NCBI GenBank assembly: GCA_000510425.1
Contig: AZKM01000018.1
Coordinates: forward strand, 108,843-172,842
Direction of reading: 5' to 3'
Length of the DNA: 64,000 nucleotides
Origin: Eubacterium nodatum ATCC 33099
GTDB lineage: Bacteria > Bacillota > Clostridia > Peptostreptococcales > Anaerovoracaceae
The notes under the pieces were generated by a model, which worked only from the letters and a program-made list of their open reading frames with translations, did no database searches and was not told where the DNA came from. The number at the start of each line of letters is the position of its first letter. Within the stretch, counting starts at the first letter, position 1. Both the position numbers and the translations under genes were made by a program. Below, piece by piece: positions 1 to 8,216 of the stretch.

Positions 1-1828
1 TGTCACCCCCCGCATCGTCTTTTATCATATCTTCAATAATCTGGGAGTTTTCATTTTTGTTTGCTTCTTTTTCCGCCGTAAATCCGCTGAAAGCTTTTTC
101 GTAATCAAACTCATTGCCTTTACTCTGAGGAGCTAAGTTGTCTGCAAAAATTAAATCTTCCCTGTTATCTTTGCCCAAATCGTCTCCTTCTGAGGCAACA
201 TTCGTAAATGCAGGAATATCCTCCGGAGCTGCGGCAAATATAGGTGCCTGTTCTTGAGGCTGTGCCACACCTACAAATTCAACATCCTCAGCAGGCGTCG
301 CATCAATGAAAGGCGAATCCGATTTTATTTCTTCAGTCATTTGTGGCTCACTGCTGAAAGCATTGTAGCCCTTATCCCTCATAAAATCATCAGTTGTTTG
401 AGTTGCCTGAACTTCCTCCTGTGCTTCCGAAATAACCGAAGAAGGTGCAGGTGTTTTCTCCGCTTCATCTCTGGCTGCAGCTTTTAAAAGCTCCACTAGG
501 GATACTTCTTCTGAATTTAGATTTTCTATATATTCTTCAACATCTCTTTCCGGATTTGTGTCGACATTATTTTCAGGTATTTCATTACCATTTTGAAGAG
601 TTTTTTCCGAGGCTTCTCCTACAACATCATAATTCTGACCTTCCATAAATTCAGGAATTTTCAAAGCATCCTTCGGAGTTGAAATTTCATAAGCTATATG
701 CTCATCAGCGTCAGGGGTTTCCTTCTCCATTGCTCTAAAAGTATTTCTGTCGTCTTCTGAAAGGTCCTTAAATTCTTCGTTAACATCCCCAAGATATGAC
801 CCGTTTTCTGAATCCGAAGCTTCATTATTCTCTGTCAGACGATTGTATTCCTTATCTAAAATAGCCTGAAACTCTGCATTTTTCTTATTAGGTGTGTAGA
901 ATTTGTCAAGTTTACTACCGGACTCTTCCGGTGCAGAAGTCTCTTCACTACCGCTGAACAAATTTGGTGCTGCTATTTCTAAAGCTTCCTTTTCGAGGCT
1001 CTCCGCAGGTTCTGTGCTTTCATTTACAACATCGTAGTTCTGACCTTCTAAGAACTCGGGAACTATAGGTTTATCTTCCGGGGTTTCCAGTTTACCCGCT
1101 ACACACTCTTCAAAGCCCGGCTCATCTTTTTCCATGGCTCTGAAAGCATTCCTATCGTCCTTTGCCGGATTCCGGAACTCCTCGTTAACTTCTCCCAAAT
1201 AGGAGCCGTCCCCTCTTACGGGGTCTTCCTGTCTCATTTCTTTGCGAGAAATGAGTTTCTCTGATTCTTCCCCTACCACAGCATAGTTCTGACCTTCCAT
1301 GAACTCAGGAACTATAGGTTTATCTTCCGGGGTTTCCAGTTTATCCGCTACACACTCCTCAAAGCCCGGCTCATCTTTTTCCATGGCTCTGAAGGTTTCC
1401 ATGTCATCTCTTGCCGGATTCCGGAACTCCTCGTTAACTTCTCCCAAGTAAGAAGTTCCGCCCCTCTCAGTTTCAGACGGTTTTTCTGAGGCAATCTCCT
1501 CAACCTCAGGATTACTTGGCTCAACTACTGCTTCCCAGTTAAAATCGATTTCCTCAGTCTTTTTCTTTCCTTCTGAAGGGTATCCATCTAAATTCCAGTT
1601 GATCTTGTCAAAATGGAAGTCCCTCTTGTTTTTAGGCGCCTCTGTTGTCCAACTGTCCGACATGTTTTGCCGGTCTGCTGTCTGATCGAGGTTGGACATA
1701 AGATCATCCAGTTTACTTTTTGATGTTCCCACATTTGAAGTCGGTCCCACCGCAGCGACTTTGGCGCCGCAATTCGGACAAAACCTATTCCCCTCATTTA
1801 ACAGATGTCCGCATTCTTTACAAATCAT
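1..1828 (-). CDS. Zinc-ribbon, acidic repeat protein (partial, runs off left edge)
   Basis: Starts at an ATG at 1828 behind a GGAGG ribosome site and stays open to base 1, so at least 609 codons are present and the C-terminus is missing. The first residues form a zinc ribbon: CxxC in 'MICKECGH' and again in 'FCPNCG'. After that the protein is strongly acidic and low in hydrophobics, with no membrane segment seen. It carries three copies of a module reading roughly 'IPEF(M/L)EGQNY(A/D)VV' and, before it, 'SYLG(E/D)VNEEF', 'FRAMEK'; two copies are nearly identical in DNA. It lies 28 bases downstream of the membrane-anchored gene at 1857-2804 and is likely co-transcribed. Function is unknown. 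Zinc-ribbon heads like this are common on Firmicutes membrane or regulatory proteins, so a scaffold role is only a guess. Confidence 0.8.
   Translation of the reverse strand, partial: MICKECGHLLNEGNRFCPNCGAKVAAVGPTSNVGTSKSKLDDLMSNLDQTADRQNMSDSWTTEAPKNKRDFHFDKINWNLDGYPSEGKKKTEEIDFNWEAVVEPSNPEVEEIASEKPSETERGGTSYLGEVNEEFRNPARDDMETFRAMEKDEPGFEECVADKLETPEDKPIVPEFMEGQNYAVVGEESEKLISRKEMRQEDPVRGDGSYLGEVNEEFRNPAKDDRNAFRAMEKDEPGFEECVAGKLETPEDKPIVPEFLEGQNYDVVNESTEPAESLEKEALEIAAPNLFSGSEETSAPEESGSKLDKFYTPNKKNAEFQAILDKEYNRLTENNEASDSENGSYLGDVNEEFKDLSEDDRNTFRAMEKETPDADEHIAYEISTPKDALKIPEFMEGQNYDVVGEASEKTLQNGNEIPENNVDTNPERDVEEYIENLNSEEVSLVELLKAAARDEAEKTPAPSSVISEAQEEVQATQTTDDFMRDKGYNAFSSEPQMTEEIKSDSPFIDATPAEDVEFVGVAQPQEQAPIFAAAPEDIPAFTNVASEGDDLGKDNREDLIFADNLAPQSKGNEFDYEKAFSGFTAEKEANKNENSQIIEDMIKDDAGGD
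630..1460 (-). repeat. Three intragenic repeat modules, two nearly identical
   Basis: Three copies of a coding module lie at about 1284-1460, 1034-1207 and 630-800. The first two are 249 bases (83 codons) apart and almost identical in DNA; the third is 405 bases (135 codons) further on and more diverged. All spacings are multiples of three, so the reading frame is kept. This looks like recent in-frame duplication within the acidic part of the zinc-ribbon protein. Confidence 0.8.
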
Positions 1829-1856
1829 ACCTGCCTCCTGCATAGAATTATTTAAC

Positions 1857-2804
1857 CTATTTAATCTGTTCTTTTAACTGTTCAACAGAATAAACTCTAC
1901 CTTGTCTATCAATTCCGCTCTCTCTATCCACAAAATGCGGTACAGCCTGGTTTGCCCCCGAATTGACACTCTGCCGGCGTACGGCATCAATAGATCTGAT
2001 AACTTTTTCCTGTGCCGCCGGCTGAACTCCGGCAACTTGTTTTGCACTTTCTCTCTTGCTGAATTCTTCTTCTTTTAATCTTATAGTTTCTTGCTTTAAC
2101 CTCTCAGCAAAGGATAATTCTCTCTCCTTATTTTGAGGTTTATTATTTGCACTGATTATAGCATCCAATCCATGGGGCTTTCTTTCATTATTTCTTGTGC
2201 CCAAAACCCTGTTCGCCGAAGGTTCTGCTGTATTTGCAAAATTCGGTTCCGAAAAGTTCCCTGCAGGTTTACTTTGCATGCCTGCCATAACGGCATCAAT
2301 AGAATGAACGGGCTCTTCTCTGATTTCGGTAATATCTACAGCAATGGTCTTATCTTTCGGAATAAATCCAAATTGGTTGCGGTCGCTCCTGATATTTGAA
2401 TCAACCCCAACCTGCTTGCTATCAGGCTTCTCTCTTTCCAAGTTTTCCCAAAACGCCTCAACTTCACGAGAATGCTCAGTGCCTTTAACCAAGTTATCCC
2501 CCGAAACCGAAGGGATTTTATCGTTACTTACAGATTGCCTTTCTTTTAACTCACTATGAGCATTTCCCACCTCTTTTACAGAAGCTTCAACTGTTGCCTC
2601 AACTCTTTTTGCAACAGTGTCTACATACTTACTCGTGTCAATCTTACTCTCTAGCCTGCAAATAGACTTATCTATCTCATTTAGATTTTTTTGAACGCCA
2701 TTGGTAATATTGCCTATTTTATATAGGAATATAACGGCTAAAATCACAAGAATTATGACTCCAAGCAGAACTAAAAGCATCAATGCCATGCTTGAATCTA
2801 ACAT
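1857..2804 (-). CDS. N-terminally membrane-anchored protein of unknown function
   Basis: 315 residues if started at the ATG at 2804, which has an AAGGTGG ribosome site eight bases upstream; an in-frame GTG at 2819 is less well placed. Residues about 4-28 form one long hydrophobic segment (MALMLLVLLGVIILVIL...), followed by a hydrophilic, charged and probably largely disordered cytoplasmic part. A short stretch soon after the membrane (about residues 35-70) looks coiled-coil-like. Several copies of a 'SIDAV'-like phrase (HSIDAVM, RSIDAVR) and 'GLDAII' recur along the chain. It is immediately upstream of the zinc-ribbon repeat protein. I do not recognise a family; a partner or membrane anchor for the downstream protein is inference. 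Confidence 0.75.
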   Translation of the reverse strand: MLDSSMALMLLVLLGVIILVILAVIFLYKIGNITNGVQKNLNEIDKSICRLESKIDTSKYVDTVAKRVEATVEASVKEVGNAHSELKERQSVSNDKIPSVSGDNLVKGTEHSREVEAFWENLEREKPDSKQVGVDSNIRSDRNQFGFIPKDKTIAVDITEIREEPVHSIDAVMAGMQSKPAGNFSEPNFANTAEPSANRVLGTRNNERKPHGLDAIISANNKPQNKERELSFAERLKQETIRLKEEEFSKRESAKQVAGVQPAAQEKVIRSIDAVRRQSVNSGANQAVPHFVDRESGIDRQGRVYSVEQLKEQIK

Positions 2805-2887
2805 AATATTCTTACCCACCTTAAGTTATATTTCACAATATTATACAATAAATATTATGTAAACGCAAACTAAACCTTTGATTTATG

Positions 2888-2907
2888 CAAAAAACCACGG
2901 TTTTTTG
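2888..2907 (-). terminator. Short A/T-rich palindrome, possible terminator
   Basis: A nine-base inverted repeat, CAAAAAACC and GGTTTTTTG, with a two-base centre, lies between the RND relic and the promoter region of the membrane-anchored gene. It could end transcripts from either side, but the stem is mostly A-T, so this is weak. Confidence 0.35.
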
Positions 2908-2935
2908 TATCTTTTCAGTTTCTTACATTCCTTTT

Positions 2936-3178
2936 TTAATGCTTTGAAATCCATAGCAAACTTCTCTTTCCCCGCCTTGATGCTTTATTCGTCTTTTGCT
3001 TTCTTTTCCCGTTAAATATATCGTAGAGAATCGGCACAATGAATAGCGTCATCAGTCCCACATCCCTCAACACCAGGTTTATCGACTCCGTTTCACCCGA
3101 AAGCTCTATCTTGTAGCCTTTGGGAGTGTTAACACCATCACTAAAACAGTGTATGGTTTTTACACTAAAATTCGACAT
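2936..3178 (-). pseudogene. Internally deleted relic of an RND-type efflux pump
   Basis: An 80-codon open frame. Two phrases typical of RND exporters occur in the right order but next to each other: 'PKGYKIELSGETESIN', like the periplasmic segment before transmembrane helix 7, and 'TLFIVPILYDIF', like the last transmembrane helix near the C-terminus. In an intact pump these are separated by several hundred residues, so a large internal deletion is inferred. The remaining peptide ends in a basic tail. The start overlaps one of the short repeats described at 3122-3256, and no partner gene (membrane-fusion protein, TolC-like) is nearby. It is unlikely to make a working protein. The assignment rests on motif memory; a chance resemblance is possible. 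Confidence 0.5.
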
Positions 3179-3256
3179 TTAACTCTTCACCTAAAACCTC
3201 ATCAAACAGTGTATGGTTTTTACACTAAAATTGGGAGCGTTAACACCATCACTAAA
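3122..3256. repeat. Pair of short repeats in B-A / A-B order around a pseudogene start
   Basis: Two sequences each occur twice. Unit A (GGGAGYGTTAACACCATCA..., 24 bases) is at 3122-3145 and 3233-3256. Unit B (29 bases, ending ...TACACTAAAATT) is at 3144-3172 and 3204-3232. The order is A-B then B-A, so this is not a simple tandem duplication. Unit B contains an inverted repeat, AGTGTA and TACACT. CACTAAA recurs five times between 3135 and 3270. Confidence 0.8.
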
Positions 3257-3351
3257 TTTGTTCACTAAAAAAGCATCCTAAAGCCGAAATAAGAATCATA
3301 ATACCCGGTTTTAAAATGCCCTTATTAGTCCTGCACTTCTTTTGGTTTTCT

Positions 3352-3807
3352 CTACTTTCCATTATCCAGTTTACCCGCTTCCGGCATCAACTCAGTATCA
3401 ATAATTTCAAGTACACGGCCAAAGGTTTTCAGCTCTTCTTCATCGAATCTGCATTCTATTCTCTTTGAAACAAGTTCGATATAGTCGAACATGCTCCCAT
3501 ATACTTCCATATACTTTTCCGTCGGATAAAGGTAATACTCTCTCTTATCATCTTCATTCTGCACCTTTTTGACAAAGCCTTTATGAATAAGCTTGTTAAC
3601 TCTATATGCCGCATTGGGTGCAGATATATTTGCCAGCGATGCAAATTTATTGATGGTAGGTTTCTCAAGTGCAACTATTATCTCCATGCAGAAGACTTCG
3701 AAATACGACAACGACTCATCTTTGCGATTGTCGAAATCCGTCATCATCTTTGAATATAAAAGAAGTTTAAACTTGTTGTAAATACCTGAGAAATTATCTT
3801 TTATCAT
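3352..3807 (-). CDS. MarR-family regulator at the end of the fatty-acid operon (FabT-like role suggested)
   Basis: 151 residues from the ATG at 3807, which sits six bases after GGAGG; a GTG at 3813 overlaps that site. The middle holds a winged helix-turn-helix of MarR type ('INKFASLANISAPNAAYRVN', then a wing with 'DDKREYYLYPT'), flanked by helices that usually make the dimer. It is the last gene of the fab operon, 42 bases after fabZ. In streptococci the MarR protein FabT controls fab genes and is encoded at the start of the cluster, so position and family together suggest an autoregulated lipid-synthesis repressor here. The candidate operator is the repeat at 13927-13954. Its ligand and target are inference. 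Confidence 0.8.
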   Translation of the reverse strand: MIKDNFSGIYNKFKLLLYSKMMTDFDNRKDESLSYFEVFCMEIIVALEKPTINKFASLANISAPNAAYRVNKLIHKGFVKKVQNEDDKREYYLYPTEKYMEVYGSMFDYIELVSKRIECRFDEEELKTFGRVLEIIDTELMPEAGKLDNGK

Positions 3808-3849
3808 TATCACCCTCCGAAGTTATTTTAACAAATTTTACTTCCATAA

Positions 3850-4284
3850 TCAATTCTTATCCTTAATCACAAAAGAGAGCTTTGCCTGACAAACGATTTC
3901 ATTGTCGATACACGCAGTTGCATTGCCAAAGCCGATAGGTCCCCGCCTCGATTCAATTTCACAATAGAGCTCAAGTACGTCTCCCGGAATAACCTCTTTC
4001 TTAAAACGACAGCTTCTGATCCCTCCAAACATGGCAATTTTTCCTCGGTTTTCTTCTTCGGACAGAAGCGCAACCGCACCTGTCTGTGCCAGAGCCTCAA
4101 TGACCAAAACCCCCGGCATCACCGGATAGTCCGGAAAATGTCCCATAAACTGCATCTCGTTTACAGAAACGCATTTGATTCCCGATGCCCATTTTCCCGT
4201 TTCCATATCCGTAATCTTATCTATCAATAAAAACGGGTATCTGTGAGGTATCAACTCCTTTATTTCCCTAATTCCTAACTGCAT
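3850..4284 (-). CDS. fabZ: 3-hydroxyacyl-[ACP] dehydratase FabZ
   Basis: Dehydrates 3-hydroxyacyl-ACP to trans-2-enoyl-ACP in each round of fatty-acid elongation in the cytoplasm. The hot-dog fold signature is clear: 'LIPHRYPFLLID' near the N-terminus with the catalytic His, and 'GHFPDYPVMPGVLVIEALAQ' with the catalytic Glu on the central helix. 144 residues from the ATG at 4284, chosen because GGAGG lies six bases before it; an upstream start at 4302 would place that site inside the gene. It follows fabF by 21 bases. No fabA, fabM or fabN is visible in the window, so how unsaturated acids are made is not shown. Confidence 0.96.
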   Translation of the reverse strand: MQLGIREIKELIPHRYPFLLIDKITDMETGKWASGIKCVSVNEMQFMGHFPDYPVMPGVLVIEALAQTGAVALLSEEENRGKIAMFGGIRSCRFKKEVIPGDVLELYCEIESRRGPIGFGNATACIDNEIVCQAKLSFVIKDKN

Positions 4285-4305
4285 CGTACTCCTCCTTCCC
4301 ATAAT

Positions 4306-5544
4306 CTATTTTGAATATTTTTTTAATACGAGTGAACCATTATGACCTCCAAAACCCAATGAGTTTGACATGGCATATTCCCCGTCAATGCCTTGACTTT
4401 TGAGAGGTATTATATTGAGGTCACAATCTTCATCAAATTCCTCATATCCCATTGTAGGCGGTGCAACTGAATTTTCAAGCGCTTTAGCTGTGACAATCGC
4501 CTCCAATGCACCACTGGCACCAAGAGTATGTCCTATCATGGATTTTGTAGATGAAATCTTAAGCTTGTTTGCATGTTCGCCAAAGGCAGTTTTTACAGCT
4601 AAAGTTTCACATCTGTCATTCATAGGCGTGCCCGTTCCGTGAGCATTGATATAACAAATATCTTCTGCCTTGATTCCCGCATCCTCAAGAGCTCCCTTCA
4701 TGGCAAGTGCCGCTCCGCTTCCGTCCTCCAATGGAGCTGTCATGTGATGGGCATCACAGCTGACTCCGTAACCCGATACCTCTCCTAGAATTTCCGCACC
4801 TCGTGCTACTGCGTGCTCATATTCCTCCAGTATTAAAACGCCTGCGCCTTCACCCATGACGAAACCGTCTCTCTCTTTATCAAAAGGAATGGATGCCCTG
4901 AAAGGATCCTTTGATTCTGATAGAGCTCTCATGGCGGTGAAGCCGCCTATGCCGAATTCTGTGATACAGCTTTCACTTCCACCTGCTGCCATCACTTCAG
5001 CGTAGCCGTCCCTAATGCTTCTGAATGCTTCTCCTATGGCATTTGTAGAGGATGCACATGCCGTAACTACACATGTACAGCTACCCTTAAACCCAAGTCT
5101 GATAGCCACCAGACCTGCTGCCATATTCGTAATTGAGGAGGGTACGAACAGAGGCGAAACCCGGTCAAATCCCCTTTTTATACCTCTGTAATGCTCAGCT
5201 TCAATTACATCAAGTCCTCCTATTCCGCTGGAAATATTTACTCCACATCTTACAGGGTCTTCCTTCTCTATGTCGATTCCGCTCTGCTTTATAGCTTCAA
5301 GTGCGGCTCCAATGGCAAGCTGAGTAAATCTGGCACTTCTCCTTGCCTCCATCTTGTCCATAAATGCTGTAGGGTCGAAGTTTTTCACCGGAGCCGCAAC
5401 CGTCACTTTCATCTCAGTATCGGAAAAGGGCTTAAGCCTTTCAATTCCGCAAACGCCTTTTTCAGCATTTTTCCAAACCTCGTCTACACTGTTTCCAATT
5501 GCACAAATCGCTCCCATACCTGTGATAACCACTCTTCTTTTCAT
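4306..5544 (-). CDS. fabF: 3-oxoacyl-[ACP] synthase II FabF
   Basis: Condensing enzyme that extends acyl-ACP with malonyl-ACP. 412 residues, the usual size. The catalytic triad is visible: Cys163 in 'TACASSTNAIG', His in 'INAHGTGTPMND' and His in 'SMIGHTLGASG'; the glycine-rich end 'NSLGFGGHNGSLV' is also typical. An AGGAGG site precedes the ATG. It lies 28 bases downstream of fabG and 21 upstream of fabZ, in the same operon. Confidence 0.98.
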   Translation of the reverse strand: MKRRVVITGMGAICAIGNSVDEVWKNAEKGVCGIERLKPFSDTEMKVTVAAPVKNFDPTAFMDKMEARRSARFTQLAIGAALEAIKQSGIDIEKEDPVRCGVNISSGIGGLDVIEAEHYRGIKRGFDRVSPLFVPSSITNMAAGLVAIRLGFKGSCTCVVTACASSTNAIGEAFRSIRDGYAEVMAAGGSESCITEFGIGGFTAMRALSESKDPFRASIPFDKERDGFVMGEGAGVLILEEYEHAVARGAEILGEVSGYGVSCDAHHMTAPLEDGSGAALAMKGALEDAGIKAEDICYINAHGTGTPMNDRCETLAVKTAFGEHANKLKISSTKSMIGHTLGASGALEAIVTAKALENSVAPPTMGYEEFDEDCDLNIIPLKSQGIDGEYAMSNSLGFGGHNGSLVLKKYSK

Positions 5545-5572
5545 AGCTCCTCCTGCTTTCTAAAATGCAAAA

Positions 5573-6310
5573 CTACATGCACATTCCACCATCTACGCAA
5601 AGCACCTGCCCGGTAACATATCCGTTTTCCTTTGCAGCAAAAAACGATACTGCATTTGCAACTTCTTCAGCCTGTCCCTGTCTCTTGCATGGAATCTGAT
5701 CGCACATCTGCTTCAAAACATTCTGTCCCATAGCCTTTGTCATGTCTGTTTCAATAAAGCCGGGAGCAACAGCGTTAACCGTTATATTTCTACTTGCAAG
5801 TTCTCTTGCCGCCGTCTTGGTCAAGCCGATTATCCCTGCTTTGCTTGCTGCATAATTTGCCTGACCTATATTTCCTAAAATTCCCGAAACAGATGCCATA
5901 TTGATGATTCTGCCATATCGCTGCTTCATCATAACCTTTGATACCAGCTTCATTAAAATAAAGGGACCTCTTAAATTCGTAGCCAAAACCCTGTCAAAAT
6001 CTTCTGCAGACATTCTCATCATAAGATTATCCTTCGTTATCCCTGCGTTATTCACAAGCACATCTATGCGACCGAAGGTATCCATAGCCACATCCAAGAT
6101 CCTCTGACAATCATCTTCAGAGGCGACATTGCCCTGTACGATTACAGCCTTCACTCCGCTTTTCATACATTCTTCTGCAGCTTCATTTGCTGCCTCTTCA
6201 TTACCACTATAGTTAATTATCACATCTCTGCCAAGCTTTGCCATGGAAATCGCAACTGCCCTTCCTATGCCTCTGCTTCCCCCTGTTATAAGTGCTACTT
6301 CTCCAGCCAT
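5573..6310 (-). CDS. fabG: 3-oxoacyl-[ACP] reductase FabG
   Basis: NADPH-dependent short-chain dehydrogenase that reduces 3-oxoacyl-ACP. 245 residues. The nucleotide-binding 'TGGSRGIGRA', the 'NNAG' motif, and the catalytic Ser, Tyr and Lys in 'NMASVSG' and 'YAASKAG' are all present. The C-terminal 'GYVTGQVLCVDGGMCM' fits the family. The start overlaps the end of fabD by 16 bases, which suggests translational coupling. Confidence 0.97.
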   Translation of the reverse strand: MAGEVALITGGSRGIGRAVAISMAKLGRDVIINYSGNEEAANEAAEECMKSGVKAVIVQGNVASEDDCQRILDVAMDTFGRIDVLVNNAGITKDNLMMRMSAEDFDRVLATNLRGPFILMKLVSKVMMKQRYGRIINMASVSGILGNIGQANYAASKAGIIGLTKTAARELASRNITVNAVAPGFIETDMTKAMGQNVLKQMCDQIPCKRQGQAEEVANAVSFFAAKENGYVTGQVLCVDGGMCM

Positions 6311-7212
6311 TTTTCCACCTTTCTGATATCCTCTGCAGTTTCAATGCTTATAACATCAATATCTCTGCAGATCTTTTTTACAAATCCGGAAAGAGCTTTT
6401 CCCGGTCCGACTTCAATAATCTTAGTTACGCCTTTATCTCTCATGTATTTTATAGAATCATCAAAATACACACTGCTGCAAACCTGTGCAGTCAAAAGGT
6501 CTTGTATCCTCTCATTTTCTCTTTCTCTGCCGATACAGTTGAAAATAACCGGTATTTTCATCTCTCCAAAGGCTACTTCCTTAAATTTTTCTGCCAAAGC
6601 TTTAGAGGCAGGTTCCATGTATGATGTATGAAACGGTCCACTCACGGAAAGCCTCATAGTGCGCTTTGCACCTGCTTCCTCTGCAAGCCTTTCAAGTTCG
6701 GTCACACCATCTTTTGTACCGGAAATAACAATCTGTCCCGGACAATTATAATTTGCAATCTCAACCTTTGCTTTTTCATTTGCTTTTTTGCAAAGACTTA
6801 GCAAAAGATTCCTTTCCAAACCTAACACCGCACTCATTACAGTATCCAAACCTTCTGATGCCTTAGCCATGGCATTTGCCCTGAATTGAATCAGTGCCAT
6901 CGCCTCCTCCTCCGAAAAAACTCCTGCACTTGTCAGTGCCGTATATTCACCTAAGCTGAGTCCACATGTATAATCTGCTCTTATGCCTTTTTTCGCCAGA
7001 ATTTTACTAACCCCAATTCCAAATGCCAATAAAATCGGCTGGGCATTTACAGTAGCTTTAATTTCCTCTGCAGTTCCTTCAAAGGCAATCCGCCTATGCT
7101 CCTCTGTAAGCAGGTCAAAAGAATTCCTGAACTCCGGGTAAACCTCATATAAGTCCTTTCCCATTCCAATCTTCTGGCTTCCCTGTCCTGCAAATATAAT
7201 TCCTAACTTCAT
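6295..7212 (-). CDS. fabD: Malonyl-CoA:ACP transacylase FabD
   Basis: Moves malonyl groups from CoA to acyl carrier protein to supply the elongation cycle. 305 residues. The N-terminal 'FAGQGSQ' and the nucleophile Ser86 in 'GLSLGEY' are visible, as is the catalytic His in 'GPFHTSYM'. The start overlaps the previous stop by four bases (ATGA), so translation is probably coupled to the second FabK-like gene upstream. Confidence 0.97.
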   Translation of the reverse strand: MKLGIIFAGQGSQKIGMGKDLYEVYPEFRNSFDLLTEEHRRIAFEGTAEEIKATVNAQPILLAFGIGVSKILAKKGIRADYTCGLSLGEYTALTSAGVFSEEEAMALIQFRANAMAKASEGLDTVMSAVLGLERNLLLSLCKKANEKAKVEIANYNCPGQIVISGTKDGVTELERLAEEAGAKRTMRLSVSGPFHTSYMEPASKALAEKFKEVAFGEMKIPVIFNCIGRERENERIQDLLTAQVCSSVYFDDSIKYMRDKGVTKIIEVGPGKALSGFVKKICRDIDVISIETAEDIRKVEKWLEK

Positions 7213-8216
7213 CGGTCAAGCTCCTTAATCAAATCCTTCACTGTGGTCATTTCATTAATTCTTCCCACATTACTTCCCGCAAAAAATAATCCGTTCTCCC
7301 AATCACCATAAAATCCTGCAATAAGGGCGGAATTGATACAATATGGGGTAGTTCCGGGATTACAGGTTATGATACAGTCTATACAGCGTTTAGGTGCAAT
7401 CCTCAATTGCTTTGAAACCCTCTTTATAAGAGGACTGTTCAGTGCTCTGCCCGGCATTCCCACAGGACTGGTAATAATTTTCACATCCTCGGATTTTGCC
7501 GATAAAATCCTATCTTTATAACCCTGACTGGCATCGCACTCTTGCGTTGCAATGAATCTTGTTGCAATCTGGACTCCTGCAGCACCTCTGTCCTTTATAG
7601 TCTTAATATCCTCTGAATCAAAGATGCCCCCGGCTCCAAATACGGAAATGCCCATCGCAACCGAAGTCACATCGGATATTATATCCTCCAGCTTGGACTC
7701 TCTGCCTTCAATAAGCTCTTCTTTCTTAAATCCTAGATGACCTCCCGCTTTGCTTCCTTCCACCACGAGAAAATCCGGGCTTCTGCCGTGTTTACTTTTC
7801 CATGTCCTCATCAAAAGTGATGCTGCCCTTTCGCCGGACACAATAGGGGCAATCAAAGTTTTATCATCAACTAAATCCGGAAGATTAAGGGGCAAACCTG
7901 CCCCGGAGATAACTGCATCAATTCCTGATTTAACAGCCACCTTCACCATTTCCGCAAAGTTTTTCGTTGCAACCATGGCATTAACAGCAATCAAACCCTT
8001 TCCATCTGAAATTTCCCTTGCTCTGCGGATTTCCTTCTCCAAAGCTCTGCAGTTCGCCTCCTGTGGATTGGACCAGAAATCCTTTTCCCTAAAGCCTATA
8101 TTAGCAGTGGAAATCACTCCCATGCCTCCCTCAGCTGCTACTGCACCTGCAAGGCTGCCCATGGAAATTCCAACTCCCATTCCTCCTTGAATTATAGGGA
8201 CTGACATCTTGTACAT
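7209..8216 (-). CDS. Second FabK-like flavoprotein (nitronate monooxygenase / enoyl-reductase family)
   Basis: 335 residues of the FMN-dependent TIM-barrel family that contains FabK and nitronate monooxygenases. The N-terminus 'PIIQGGMGVGISMGSLAGAV', 'GAGLPLNLPD', 'VEGSKAGGHLG' and 'GAAGVQIATRF' are family hallmarks. Near the C-terminus is a four-cysteine motif, Cys278, 281, 285 and 293 (CxxCxxxCx7C), not seen in the neighbouring FabK. It overlaps fabK by 25 bases and fabD by four, so it is a fixed part of the operon. The start ATG has GAGG seven bases upstream. It may be a second enoyl reductase, a quality-control oxidoreductase or a nitronate oxidase; sequence alone does not decide. Confidence 0.85.
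   Translation of the reverse strand: MYKMSVPIIQGGMGVGISMGSLAGAVAAEGGMGVISTANIGFREKDFWSNPQEANCRALEKEIRRAREISDGKGLIAVNAMVATKNFAEMVKVAVKSGIDAVISGAGLPLNLPDLVDDKTLIAPIVSGERAASLLMRTWKSKHGRSPDFLVVEGSKAGGHLGFKKEELIEGRESKLEDIISDVTSVAMGISVFGAGGIFDSEDIKTIKDRGAAGVQIATRFIATQECDASQGYKDRILSAKSEDVKIITSPVGMPGRALNSPLIKRVSKQLRIAPKRCIDCIITCNPGTTPYCINSALIAGFYGDWENGLFFAGSNVGRINEMTTVKDLIKELDR

Noticed and set aside
254..648. Two plus-strand frames with many Phe and Leu
   Set aside because: They are antisense to the repeat-bearing zinc-ribbon gene, lack ribosome sites, and their composition is that of the reverse of acidic codons.
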